A stretch of DNA of 64,000 nt from CAVQZA01 sp963724805 (GTDB taxonomy: Bacteria > Actinomycetota > Thermoleophilia > Gaiellales > Gaiellaceae): NCBI GenBank assembly GCA_963724805.1, contig CAVRWA010000011.1, positions 806,001 to 870,000 of the forward strand, written 5' to 3'. The translations under genes were made by a program, and so were the position numbers. Within the stretch, counting starts at the first letter, position 1. Each line of letters opens with the position of its first letter. Below the pieces are notes generated by a model. The model saw only the letters and a list, made by a program, of their open reading frames with translations. It ran no database searches and was not told the origin of the DNA. Positions 57,529 to 64,000 of this stretch are shown one piece after another.

Positions 57529-57672
57529 ACCGACGCTACGACGGCCCGATTACGAAACTGGACAAAACCGGTATGAGTCGTGCAAGCATCTCGTTCGGCT
57601 CGAGCAAAGTTTGCGGGGAAGACGTAAGGGCGGTGTTCTGACCTTGAGATGCCGCGATTGCCGAAGCCAGAT

Positions 57673-57691
57673 TTAGGCTAGACTAACTTTC
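57673..57691 (+). promoter_or_regulatory. DtxR/MntR/IdeR-type operator over the mntH promoter
   Basis: TTAGGCTAGACTAACTTTC agrees with the 19-base DtxR consensus TTAGGTTAGCCTAACCTAA at 14 positions, including TTAGG, TAG and CTAAC. It contains the -10-like TAGACT (57679-57684), seven bases before the ATG, so a metal-bound repressor would block transcription. Confidence 0.6.
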
Positions 57692-58973
57692 ATGATGGCC
57701 ACGCGCCCCGAGACGGTGGCGCGGGTCGGAGGAGCAGGCGAGCGCATCCTCCGCGGACACAGGCGATTCGCGCTGCTGCCGTTTCTCGGGCCCGCGTTCA
57801 TCGCCTGTGTCGCCTACATCGATCCGGGCAACTTCGCGACGAACATCGCCGCCGGCTCGAAGTACGGCTACACGCTGCTGTGGGTGATCGTCGCCTCGAA
57901 CCTGATGGCGATGCTGATCCAGACGCTGTCGGCGAAACTCGGCATCGCGACCGGGACGGAACCTGCCCGAGGTCTGCCGCGAGCGCTTCTCGCACCGCAC
58001 GACGGTCGGGCTCTGGATCCAGGCCGAGGTGATCGCGATGGCGACCGACCTCGCGGAGTTCCTCGGCGCTGCGCTCGGGTTCAACCTCCTGCTCGGGATC
58101 GGGCTCTTCCCCGCCGCGATCCTCACCGCCATTGCCGCGTTCGGGATCCTCTGGCTGCAACGGTTCGGCTTCCGGCCGCTCGAGGCGACGATCGCGGTGA
58201 TTATCGGGGTGATCGGCGGCTGTTACGTCGCCGAGCTGTTCATGGCGGACCCGCCGCTCGGCCCCGTGCTGCACGGCGCGCTCGTGCCGCAGTTCGCCGG
58301 GCAGGAGTCGCTGCTGCTGGCGGTCGGCATCCTCGGTGCCACCGTGATGCCGCACGTGATCTACCTCCACTCCGCGCTGCTGCAGGACCGGATCCTCCCC
58401 GAGAGCGACGAGCAGGCGAAGCGGCTCTACCGCTTCACGCGGATCGACGTCGTGATCGCGATGTCGATCGCCGGCCTGATCAACATGGCGATGCTGATCA
58501 TGGCGGCGAGCACGTTCCACAGCCACGGGCTCACGGACGTCGCGTCGATCGAGACCGCCTACCAGACGCTGGCGCCGATCCTCGGCTCCGCCGCGAGCAC
58601 GATCTTCGCGCTCGCGCTCCTCTTCTCGGGCCTCTCGAGCTCGGCGATCGGAACGTTCGCGGGCCAGGTCGTGATGCAGGGGTTCATCGGGCGCCAGATC
58701 CCGATCGTAGTGCGCCGCCTCGTCACGATGGCGCCGGCCTTCATCGTGATCGGCCTCGGGCTCAACCCGACGCGCACGCTCGTGCTCAGCCAGGTGATCC
58801 TGTCGTTCGGGATCCCGTTCGCGCTGATCCCACTCGTGATCTTCACGAGCCGCAGGGACATCATGGGCGTGCTCCGCAACCATCGCGGGACCACGGTCGC
58901 CGCGATCTGCGTCGCCGCGCTGATCGTGACGCTGAACCTCTTCCTGATCCTGCAGACGATCGGGGTGATCTAG
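57692..58973 (+). pseudogene. mntH: NRAMP-family Mn2+/Fe2+ transporter MntH, one frameshift
   Basis: The first frame reads DPGNFATNIAAGSKYGY (metal-binding DPGN) and LSAKLGIATG, then loses sense. Dropping one A at about 57954 (GGG-A-CGG) gives the expected RNLPEVCRERFSH and joins the second frame, VIAMATDLAEFLGAALGFN through MPHVIYLHSALLQ (metal-binding MPH) to 58973. The joined protein has about 426 residues and eleven membrane segments, normal for MntH. Either an assembly insertion or a real inactivating mutation. ATG 57692 or 57695. Confidence 0.85.
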
Positions 58974-59041
58974 AGGCCTGATGGGCAATACGACCGGGCC
59001 GGATGACGCCCCCGACGGCGGCCGAATTACACATCAACCCT

Positions 59042-60241
59042 CTAGCCGAGGTAGCCCAACGGGTCGACGGGAACGCCGTTCACGCGCACCTCGAAGTGGA
59101 GGTGCGGGCCGGTGGAGTGGCCGGTCGAGCCGATGAGCCCGATCTGCTGGCCCTGCGTCAGCTGGTCGCCGACCGAGACCTCGAGCCTCGACTGGTGCCC
59201 GTAGGCGGTGGCGAGCCCGCCGCCGTGGTCGATCACGGTCAGGTTCCCGTACCCGGACATCCAGGCGGCATAGATGACCTGGCCCGAGGCGGCCGCGTGG
59301 ATCGGCGCGCCCATCGGGGCGCCGATGTCGATCCCGTCGTGCATCCGGCCCCAGCGCATCCCGAACGGGCTCGTGACGGGGCCTGCGGCCGGCCAGATCA
59401 GCCCCGCGGCCGAGGGCGAGGTCGGCGCCCCGTCCGCGGTGCCGTGGGCTCCTCTGATCTGGGCCTCGATCGCGGCGCTCGAGGCCTGCAGCGCATTCGC
59501 CTCGTCGATGAACGCCTGCTCGGCGTTCTTGATCGCCGCGAGCGTCTGCTGCTTGCCCACGCGCGAACCCACGAGCTGATGCTGCGCGCCCAGGAGCCGC
59601 GCCCTCAGGTTCCTGGCCGTATAGGCCTGGAAGGAGATTGTCCGGAGCTCCGAGCTCACGAGCCTGCGCACGCGGCCCGTGCGCTCACGCGCCGCTCGCG
59701 CCCGGTCGCGTGCGTGGGCGACGGCGCGTGCGATCGCCTTGTCCTGATTGCCGATCTGGCCGAGGTAGTCGAGCTGCTGGACCACGTCGGTAAAGCTCTT
59801 GGACGAGAGGACGACGTCGAGCGCGCTGGGATCGTCGGACTCGTAGATCGCGACCACTCGACGGTTCAGGCGGGTCAGCGCGGCGTCGTACTGACGCCGC
59901 AGGAACATCACGCGGCGGGTCTCGAGGTTGAAGAGCGCCGAGAGCCTGGCGAGCCTGGTCTTGCGGAGCGCGAGATCGCGCTCGAGCACGGCGAGGTGCG
60001 CGGAGACGTTGCGGACGCTGCTCTCGAGAGCGCCGATCTGCGCCGAGACGCCGGCGATCTGGGCGTTCAGCTTCGACTCCCTCGAACGGGCGGCGGCGAG
60101 CTTGGCCTGTGTGTCGGCGAGCTGCGCGTCGATCTTCGCCTTCTTGCCGTGGATGTCCCCGGCCGCGGCGGGAGCGGCAAGACAGAGGATCGCGAGCAGC
60201 GTGAGAAGCGCCTTACGGCCCATCGGGGGCGTGTTCGCCAC
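59042..60241 (-). CDS. Exported M23 (LytM-type) peptidase with coiled coil, EnvC-like
   Basis: It has 399 residues. Signal peptide (LLTLLAILCLAAPAAAG), a coiled coil (about 30-120 and 150-265, AQLADTQAKLAAARSRESKL...) and a C-terminal M23 domain (285-398). The zinc ligands are HDGIDIGAP (H-x3-D, near 310) and HLHFEVRVNG (HxH, near 380). It may cleave peptidoglycan or activate amidases, as EnvC does. GTG 60241 with GGAGGGAG upstream; ATG 60223 is an alternative. It overlaps the CcmI-like gene. Confidence 0.88.
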   Translation of the reverse strand: MANTPPMGRKALLTLLAILCLAAPAAAGDIHGKKAKIDAQLADTQAKLAAARSRESKLNAQIAGVSAQIGALESSVRNVSAHLAVLERDLALRKTRLARLSALFNLETRRVMFLRRQYDAALTRLNRRVVAIYESDDPSALDVVLSSKSFTDVVQQLDYLGQIGNQDKAIARAVAHARDRARAARERTGRVRRLVSSELRTISFQAYTARNLRARLLGAQHQLVGSRVGKQQTLAAIKNAEQAFIDEANALQASSAAIEAQIRGAHGTADGAPTSPSAAGLIWPAAGPVTSPFGMRWGRMHDGIDIGAPMGAPIHAAASGQVIYAAWMSGYGNLTVIDHGGGLATAYGHQSRLEVSVGDQLTQGQQIGLIGSTGHSTGPHLHFEVRVNGVPVDPLGYLG

Positions 60242-60545
60242 CCGGGGCCGTCTCCCTCCCCCCGTCCAGTGCCTTCAACGCCTCCGCGGCGCTTCGGCGC
60301 AACGGTCCGACCAGTGAGCGGTAATCCTCGTCCGAGACCTTGCCCGTGCGATGGTCGAACTCGAGCTCGCGCAGCGCCTGCAGCGCGCGGTCGCGCTCCT
60401 CGGCGAGCTCGAGCCGCCGCAGCTCCTCTTCCCCGGGTGTCTCGAGCGCGTCGTCGACCGTCTCCGGCTCGCGCAGGAACGGTCGCGCGACGTACAGCAC
60501 GAGACACACGGCCAGCAGCGCAGCGAGGACGAGCGCGAGGTTCAA
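60213..60545 (-). CDS. CcmI-like cytochrome c maturation protein (membrane-anchored)
   Basis: It has 110 residues. One membrane segment (residues 3-20, LALVLAALLAVCLVLYVARP) precedes a helical cytoplasmic domain (LRRLELAEERDRALQALREL, EFDHRTGKVSDEDYRSLVGP). This is the short CcmI/CycH N-terminal form found next to ccmF in actinobacteria and Deinococcus. TTG 60545 overlaps the ccmF stop (TTGA), so it is the third gene of the ccmEF operon. Confidence 0.75.
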   Translation of the reverse strand: MNLALVLAALLAVCLVLYVARPFLREPETVDDALETPGEEELRRLELAEERDRALQALRELEFDHRTGKVSDEDYRSLVGPLRRSAAEALKALDGGRETAPGGEHAPDGP

Positions 60546-62536
60546 GCGCGGACGGCGGCGCCGGCGGTGCCGTACCGCTCGGCGAGGCGGCGCTCCTCGC
60601 GCGCGTCGGGCCAGAGCGCGATCACGGAGCCGAGCACGAACACGAAGCCGGCGAGCCAGATCAGGTTGACGGCCGGCTTCACGAGCACCTTGAAGTAGAC
60701 CGAGCCGTCGGCGTCGATCTGGTCGGCGATCACGTAGAGATCCTCGCCGGTGGCCCAGTTGGAGCGGATCGCGACCTCGTTCGAGGTCTGCTGCTCGACC
60801 GGGTAGAAGTTCTTGCCGGGGTCGAGCGTGCCGAGCGAGCTCTTGCCGCGCGAGACCGCGAGCAGCGCGCGCGACTCGGTCGAGTTGGGGCCCTTCTTCG
60901 TCTGGAACGAGCGGTACGCGAGCGTGTATCCGGCGACGGTCATCGACTGCCCGCGCTGCAGCTTCCGCTCGCGCACCGTCTGGTAGAGGCTCGAGCCGGC
61001 GACCCCGACTGCGAGCAGGACGATCGCCGCATGGACGACGTAGCCGCCGTATCGGCGCCTGTTTCTCGCGACGAGCCCGCCGAAGGCGACGATCCACGAG
61101 CCGCCCGTGAGCGCGTGCCGTGCGCGCGTGCCGCGCACGAACTCGAGCGCGATCGACGCGATCACGAACGCGGCGAACGTGTAGGTGATCAGCCCCACCG
61201 ACGAGGAGCCGCCGCCGAGCGCGATCACCACGATCCCCGCGGCGACCGCGAAGCCGAGCGGCCAGAGGAACGTGCGCTCGAGCGAGCGCAGCGAGGCGCG
61301 CCGCCACGGCACGAGCGGCCCGATCCCCATCAGGAGCAGCAGCGGCAGCCCGAAGGAACGGAGGAAGAAGTTGTAGTACGGCTTGCTGACCGTGATCGCG
61401 GTCCCGCGCACCGCCTCGGACAGGATCGGGAACGTGACGCCCCACAGGATCGTGAGGGTCAGCGCGACGAGCAACAGGTTGTTGTAGAGGAAGGTCGCCT
61501 CGCGCGAGACGAGCGACTCGAGCTTCGTCTTCGAGCGCAGCAGCGGCAACCGCCAGAAGACGAGCGCGAGCGAGAAGCCGACGACGAGCCCGATGAAGCC
61601 GAGGAACCAGGGGCCGATCGAGCTCTGGGTGAACGAGTGGATCGAGTTGATCACGCCCGAGCGGGTCAGGAAAGTGCCGAAGAGCGAGAGGGCGAAGGCG
61701 AGGATCACGAGCAGCATGTTCCAGACGCGCAGCATCCCGCGCTTCTCCTGGATCATCACAGAGTGGAGGAACGCGGTCGCTGCGAGCCACGGCATCAGCG
61801 CAGCGTTCTCGACCGGGTCCCACGCGTAGTAGCCGCCCCAGCCGACCTCCACGTAGGCCCAGTGCGAGCCGAGCAGCTGGCCGATCCCGAGGAACATCCA
61901 GGCAGCGAGCGTCCAGCGGCGCGTGGCGACGATCCAGCGCTCGTCGGTGCGCCCGGAGAGCAGCGCGCCCATCCCGAACGCCCACGGGATCGTGAGCCCG
62001 ACGTAGCCCAGGTAGAGCAGCGGCGGGTGGGCCAGCATGTACGGGTTCTGGAGGCTCGGGTTGAGCCCGGCGCCGTCCGCGGGCGCGGCCTGGGTCCCGA
62101 ACGGGCTCGCGACGAAGACGAGCATGAATGCGAAGAAGCACGCGACGCCGCCGAGCACCGGCGTCACCCAGGCGAGCAGCTCGCGCGTCGCGCGCCGGTC
62201 GAGCAGCACCGCCGCGGCCGAGAAGCCGGTGAGGATCAGGAGCCACAGCAGGAGCGAGCCCTCCTGCCCGCCCCAGAAGGCCGAGAGCCGGTACGGCAGC
62301 GGCAGGCGCAGCGCGGAGTGGTCGGCGACGTACGCGAAGGAGAAGTCGCGCCGGGCGAACGCCGCCCAGAGCACGCCCGCCGCAACCGCGGTCGAAACGA
62401 AGGCGGCGAGGAGCGCGTTCTGGGCCGAGCGGGCCAGACGGCGGCGACGGGCTGCGGCGGCGTAAATGCCTGCGGCGAGCGCGTAGACGACGAGCCCGAA
62501 CGTCAGGACGAGGGCCGCGCGGCCGAGCTCAGCCAT
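60542..62536 (-). CDS. ccmF: Cytochrome c heme lyase CcmF
   Basis: Membrane protein that attaches heme from CcmE to apocytochrome c. It has 664 residues and about fifteen membrane segments. The WWD domain is VEVGWGGYYAWDPVENAALM near 235, with Tyr in place of the second Trp (GGYYAWDP for GGYWFWDP-like). P-His region ATAFLHSVMIQEKRGMLRVWN near 255. The extracytoplasmic segment GYTLAYRSFQTKKGPN near 525 fits. ccmE precedes it by three bases. Confidence 0.95.
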   Translation of the reverse strand: MAELGRAALVLTFGLVVYALAAGIYAAAARRRRLARSAQNALLAAFVSTAVAAGVLWAAFARRDFSFAYVADHSALRLPLPYRLSAFWGGQEGSLLLWLLILTGFSAAAVLLDRRATRELLAWVTPVLGGVACFFAFMLVFVASPFGTQAAPADGAGLNPSLQNPYMLAHPPLLYLGYVGLTIPWAFGMGALLSGRTDERWIVATRRWTLAAWMFLGIGQLLGSHWAYVEVGWGGYYAWDPVENAALMPWLAATAFLHSVMIQEKRGMLRVWNMLLVILAFALSLFGTFLTRSGVINSIHSFTQSSIGPWFLGFIGLVVGFSLALVFWRLPLLRSKTKLESLVSREATFLYNNLLLVALTLTILWGVTFPILSEAVRGTAITVSKPYYNFFLRSFGLPLLLLMGIGPLVPWRRASLRSLERTFLWPLGFAVAAGIVVIALGGGSSSVGLITYTFAAFVIASIALEFVRGTRARHALTGGSWIVAFGGLVARNRRRYGGYVVHAAIVLLAVGVAGSSLYQTVRERKLQRGQSMTVAGYTLAYRSFQTKKGPNSTESRALLAVSRGKSSLGTLDPGKNFYPVEQQTSNEVAIRSNWATGEDLYVIADQIDADGSVYFKVLVKPAVNLIWLAGFVFVLGSVIALWPDAREERRLAERYGTAGAAVRA

Positions 62537-62539
62537 GAA

Positions 62540-62932
62540 CTAGGACTTCTTGGGCGTGTACTTCGACGGGCACTTGGTCACGAGCGTGCCCGGCACGGCG
62601 ACGAACGTCCCGTTCCGGAGCGTCCCGTCCACGACGATGTGGGAGCCCGGCTTGAACAGGTCGGGCACCGAGCCCCTGTAGACGACCTCCGTCGTGCTCG
62701 TGCCGTTGATGTCCTTCACGCGGAAGTGCATCCCGCCCTGGTGAGCGTCACCTGTCGCCTTTCCCACCACGGCGCCGGCGAGCGAGACGCGGCCCGTGTG
62801 GCCGGCGAGCGTGCTCGGGCTCAGCGACGGCGTCCCGCCTCCCGCGATCGAGGTGTAGAGGAGGAAGACGGCGAGCACACCCGCGACCGACAACGCGATC
62901 ACGAGGCGCGCAGGACTACGCTTGCGGGCCAC
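62540..62932 (-). CDS. ccmE: Heme chaperone CcmE, Cys-type (CxxxY)
   Basis: Periplasmic heme carrier. It has 130 residues with one N-terminal membrane segment (10-30). The OB-fold has VSLAGAVVGKATGDAHQGGM, FRVKDINGTSTTEVVYRGSV and LFKPGSHIVVDGTLRNGTF. The heme-binding end is LVTKCPSKYTPKKS, that is CxxxY instead of HxxxY. CcmE proteins with Cys are known in some archaea and sulfate reducers and are taken to bind heme through this Cys. ccmE-ccmF-ccmI-like form one operon. Confidence 0.93.
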   Translation of the reverse strand: MARKRSPARLVIALSVAGVLAVFLLYTSIAGGGTPSLSPSTLAGHTGRVSLAGAVVGKATGDAHQGGMHFRVKDINGTSTTEVVYRGSVPDLFKPGSHIVVDGTLRNGTFVAVPGTLVTKCPSKYTPKKS

Positions 62933-62974
62933 GCCGCAATTCTACCGCCCTTGCGGCCGCGACTCGCAGGAGCA

Positions 62975-63000
62975 GCTCTTGTGCTCATGAGCACAAGAGC
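62975..63000. repeat. 26-base perfect palindrome containing copy 3 of TGCTCATGAGCA
   Basis: GCTCTTGTGCTCA and its reverse complement TGAGCACAAGAGC meet at 62987/62988. It lies before ccmE (43 bases from its ATG). Confidence 0.75.
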
Positions 63001-63013
63001 ATCGAGTGGTCCG

Positions 63014-63060
63014 GACTCGCGCGAAGGCGCGGGAGCGCGCCGGGGCGGGATGCGATACCC
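63014..63060 (+). repeat. Partial duplicate of the 3' end of the 63190 gene
   Basis: 47 bases resemble 63194-63240 (GACTCGCGCGAAGG.GCGGGAGC onward) with about five or six differences; the second copy encodes the C-terminus RIPPRRAPAPSRES. Confidence 0.6.
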
Positions 63061-63070
63061 GCGGTCCAGC

Positions 63071-63094
63071 GCGGGGGAACCCAGGGTCCCCCGC
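63071..63094 (-). terminator. Hairpin downstream of the 63190 gene
   Basis: GCGGGGGA (63071-63078) and TCCCCCGC (63087-63094), a perfect eight-base stem with loop ACCCAGGG, about 95 bases beyond the minus-strand stop. Confidence 0.5.
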
Positions 63095-63189
63095 TTGCCC
63101 CCTCCTTCCGCCTCTCGAGTAGCGCAGCGGCGTCGGCTCCCGCCTGGCCGGGCCCGGCTTTGCCGAGGTACACCTTGCAGATCAGGGCG

Positions 63190-63435
63190 CTACGACTCGC
63201 GCGAAGGAGCGGGAGCGCGCCGCGGCGGGATCCGGTAGCCGTGGTCGTGGCAGAGGGAGCCCGGCGAGTCCTCGGTCAGCGCGTCGCAGTAGCCCTTGCC
63301 GTACGCCGCGCGCATGAACGCGGCGACGACCTCGAGGCTCCACTCGCCCACCTCGCCGGCCTCGCGCCAGAGGTCGGTGAGACGGAGGTCGATGTCGAGC
63401 TCCAGGAGCTCGATCCGGCTCGGTCGGTTTCCCAT
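63190..63435 (-). CDS. Small conserved hypothetical protein, 81 residues
   Basis: MGNRPSRIELLELDIDLRLT, then WREAGEVGEWSLEVVAAFMRAAYGKGYCDAL (quoted in parts: EVVAAFMRAAYGKGYCDAL) and CHDHGYRIPPRRAP. Helical with one Cys/His cluster C-H-D-H near the end. Unrecognised. ATG 63435 is the first in-frame start of the conserved-looking part; longer frames overlap the divergent gene. Confidence 0.65.
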   Translation of the reverse strand: MGNRPSRIELLELDIDLRLTDLWREAGEVGEWSLEVVAAFMRAAYGKGYCDALTEDSPGSLCHDHGYRIPPRRAPAPSRES

Positions 63436-63474
63436 GTCGAAAAGGGTAAGAACAGGATCGGACGGACCATGCGC

Positions 63475-63480
63475 TAGCGT
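63475..63480 (+). promoter_or_regulatory. -10 element, leaderless start of the 63487 gene
   Basis: TAGCGT, GGGCAC, ATG: a six-base gap and no ribosome-binding site. Confidence 0.5.
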
Positions 63481-63486
63481 GGGCAC

Positions 63487-64000
63487 ATGGCACCGATTCG
63501 CTTCGGCCCAGGCGGGCTCCCTTCCCGCGAGAGTCCCGAGGAAGCCGTCGCGCTCCTCGTCCGGGACGGTTTCACGGCGGCCGAGGTCGACCTCGCCGGC
63601 GGCTTCTGGATGGATTACGAGTGGGCGGAGCGCCTCGGCGAGCTGGCGAGGGACGCGGGGATCGCCCTCTCGCTGCACGCGCCGCTGGCCGGCTTCATGG
63701 GCCACGCCGAGCTCGGCAAGAAATACAACATGGCGATCGGGATGCTCGACCACTCCGCGGGGATCGCCGCCGCGTGCGGAGCCGCGCCGGTCGTCTTCCA
63801 CCCGGGCTTCCTGCTCGGGCGGACGCACGAGGAGACGGTCGCCGCGGTGGTCGACCAGCTCGGGAGGCTGCGCGAGCGGCTCGAGCCGAAAGGCCGCGCC
63901 GTCCCCTTCGGCGTCGAGGTGATGGGCCGGGTGCGCGACTTCGGCTCGCTCGACGACGTCCTGGCGATCTCCTCGGCGCTCCCCTGGGTGCGGCCGGTGC
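63487..64000 (+). CDS. Xylose isomerase-like TIM-barrel / endonuclease IV-family protein (5' part)
   Basis: The first 171 codons of an AP-endonuclease-2-type TIM barrel: IRFGPGGLPSRESPEEAV, GFTAAEVDLAGGFWMD, IALSLHAPLAGFMGHAELG (metal His), VVFHPGFLLGRTHEETV (second metal His) and GVEVMGRVRDFGSLDDVL (metal Glu). These are the deoxyribonuclease IV positions, so an Nfo-like DNA repair enzyme is likely; a sugar isomerase is the alternative. It runs off the window. Confidence 0.82.
   Translation, partial: MAPIRFGPGGLPSRESPEEAVALLVRDGFTAAEVDLAGGFWMDYEWAERLGELARDAGIALSLHAPLAGFMGHAELGKKYNMAIGMLDHSAGIAAACGAAPVVFHPGFLLGRTHEETVAAVVDQLGRLRERLEPKGRAVPFGVEVMGRVRDFGSLDDVLAISSALPWVRPV

Larger units (their letters stand above)
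62933..63189. other. Intergenic stretch rich in repeats
   Basis: No supported gene. It holds the 26-base palindrome (62975-63000), a diverged copy (63014-63060) of the 3' end of the neighbouring gene, the hairpin 63071-63094 and the short third copy (63128-63144) of the dispersed element. Confidence 0.55.

Noticed and set aside
57692..58973. mntH TGA/frameshift as a second recoding event
   Set aside because: The break is a one-base insertion without slippery sequence or in-frame TGA; an indel error or mutation explains it.
62985..63173. 62-codon minus-strand frame between ccmE and the 63190 gene
   Set aside because: Made of the palindrome, the duplicated 3' end, a hairpin and the dispersed element; not a credible protein.
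59003..63238. 1411-codon open frame on the plus strand, antisense to the M23 peptidase and ccm genes
   Set aside because: Arg/Asp/Glu-rich low-complexity translation, no domain; an effect of high GC third positions of the genes on the other strand.
1..64000. tRNA, rRNA, tmRNA or RNase P genes
   Set aside because: I looked for T-loop GTTCRA sequences with CCA-side stems and for rRNA core sequences on both strands and saw none; a covariance-model scan would be decisive.

Overview
The window is a GC-rich (about 70%) chromosomal segment of an actinobacterium, most likely class Thermoleophilia (Gaiellales or Solirubrobacterales). This is inferred from three things: a collagen-like surface protein with the LRR..PAMVVA..AL..GTGYAA leader seen in that class, a cyclic 2,3-diphosphoglycerate operon as in Rubrobacter and relatives, and a PafB-PafC fusion. 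MurE carries the meso-diaminopimelate motif DNPR. I saw no rRNA, tRNA or CRISPR array.

Layout. 1-7.6 kb: the division and cell-wall (dcw) cluster on the minus strand (mraZ-rsmH-ftsL-ftsI-murE-murF-mraY-murD), headed by a four-box MraZ operator. 7.6-16.7 kb: mixed housekeeping genes, including an ECF sigma factor coupled to ogt, msrB, a degenerate response regulator, an ABC1 kinase, and a DsrE-family gene with an in-frame TGA exactly at a redox cysteine (candidate selenoprotein). 16.7-24.5 kb: secDF-yajC-tgt-queA, then membrane and lipid-carrier enzymes. 24.5-28.6 kb: a two-component system and a cation/proton antiporter. 28.8-33.6 kb: beta-oxidation enzymes, a hydrolase-cyclase fusion and an aldehyde dehydrogenase. 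33.6-39.7 kb: zinc-ribbon proteins, PafBC, queG, an alcohol dehydrogenase and an ASCH protein.

39.8-48.2 kb is the accessory part, with lower coding density: a frameshifted secreted protein, three proteins with MshEN-like (GspE N-terminal) domains, one of which holds three nearly identical 357-bp DNA repeats, two matching small zinc-knuckle proteins, a 25-residue membrane peptide, a collagen-like protein and many strong hairpins. 48.3-55.9 kb: DUF59 protein, a cysteine-less MsrA-like protein, cyclodeaminase, a second ECF sigma factor, the phosphoesterase-cpgS-2PGK-glpX operon, and hpt. 55.9-64 kb: an exported protein, a frameshifted mntH behind a DtxR/MntR-like operator, an M23 peptidase, and cytochrome c maturation genes (ccmE-ccmF-ccmI-like).

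Many genes show a -10 element TANNNT only 6-8 bases before the start codon and no ribosome-binding site, which points to widespread leaderless transcription and was used to choose starts. Genes inside operons are joined by 4-base GTGA, ATGA or TTGA overlaps.
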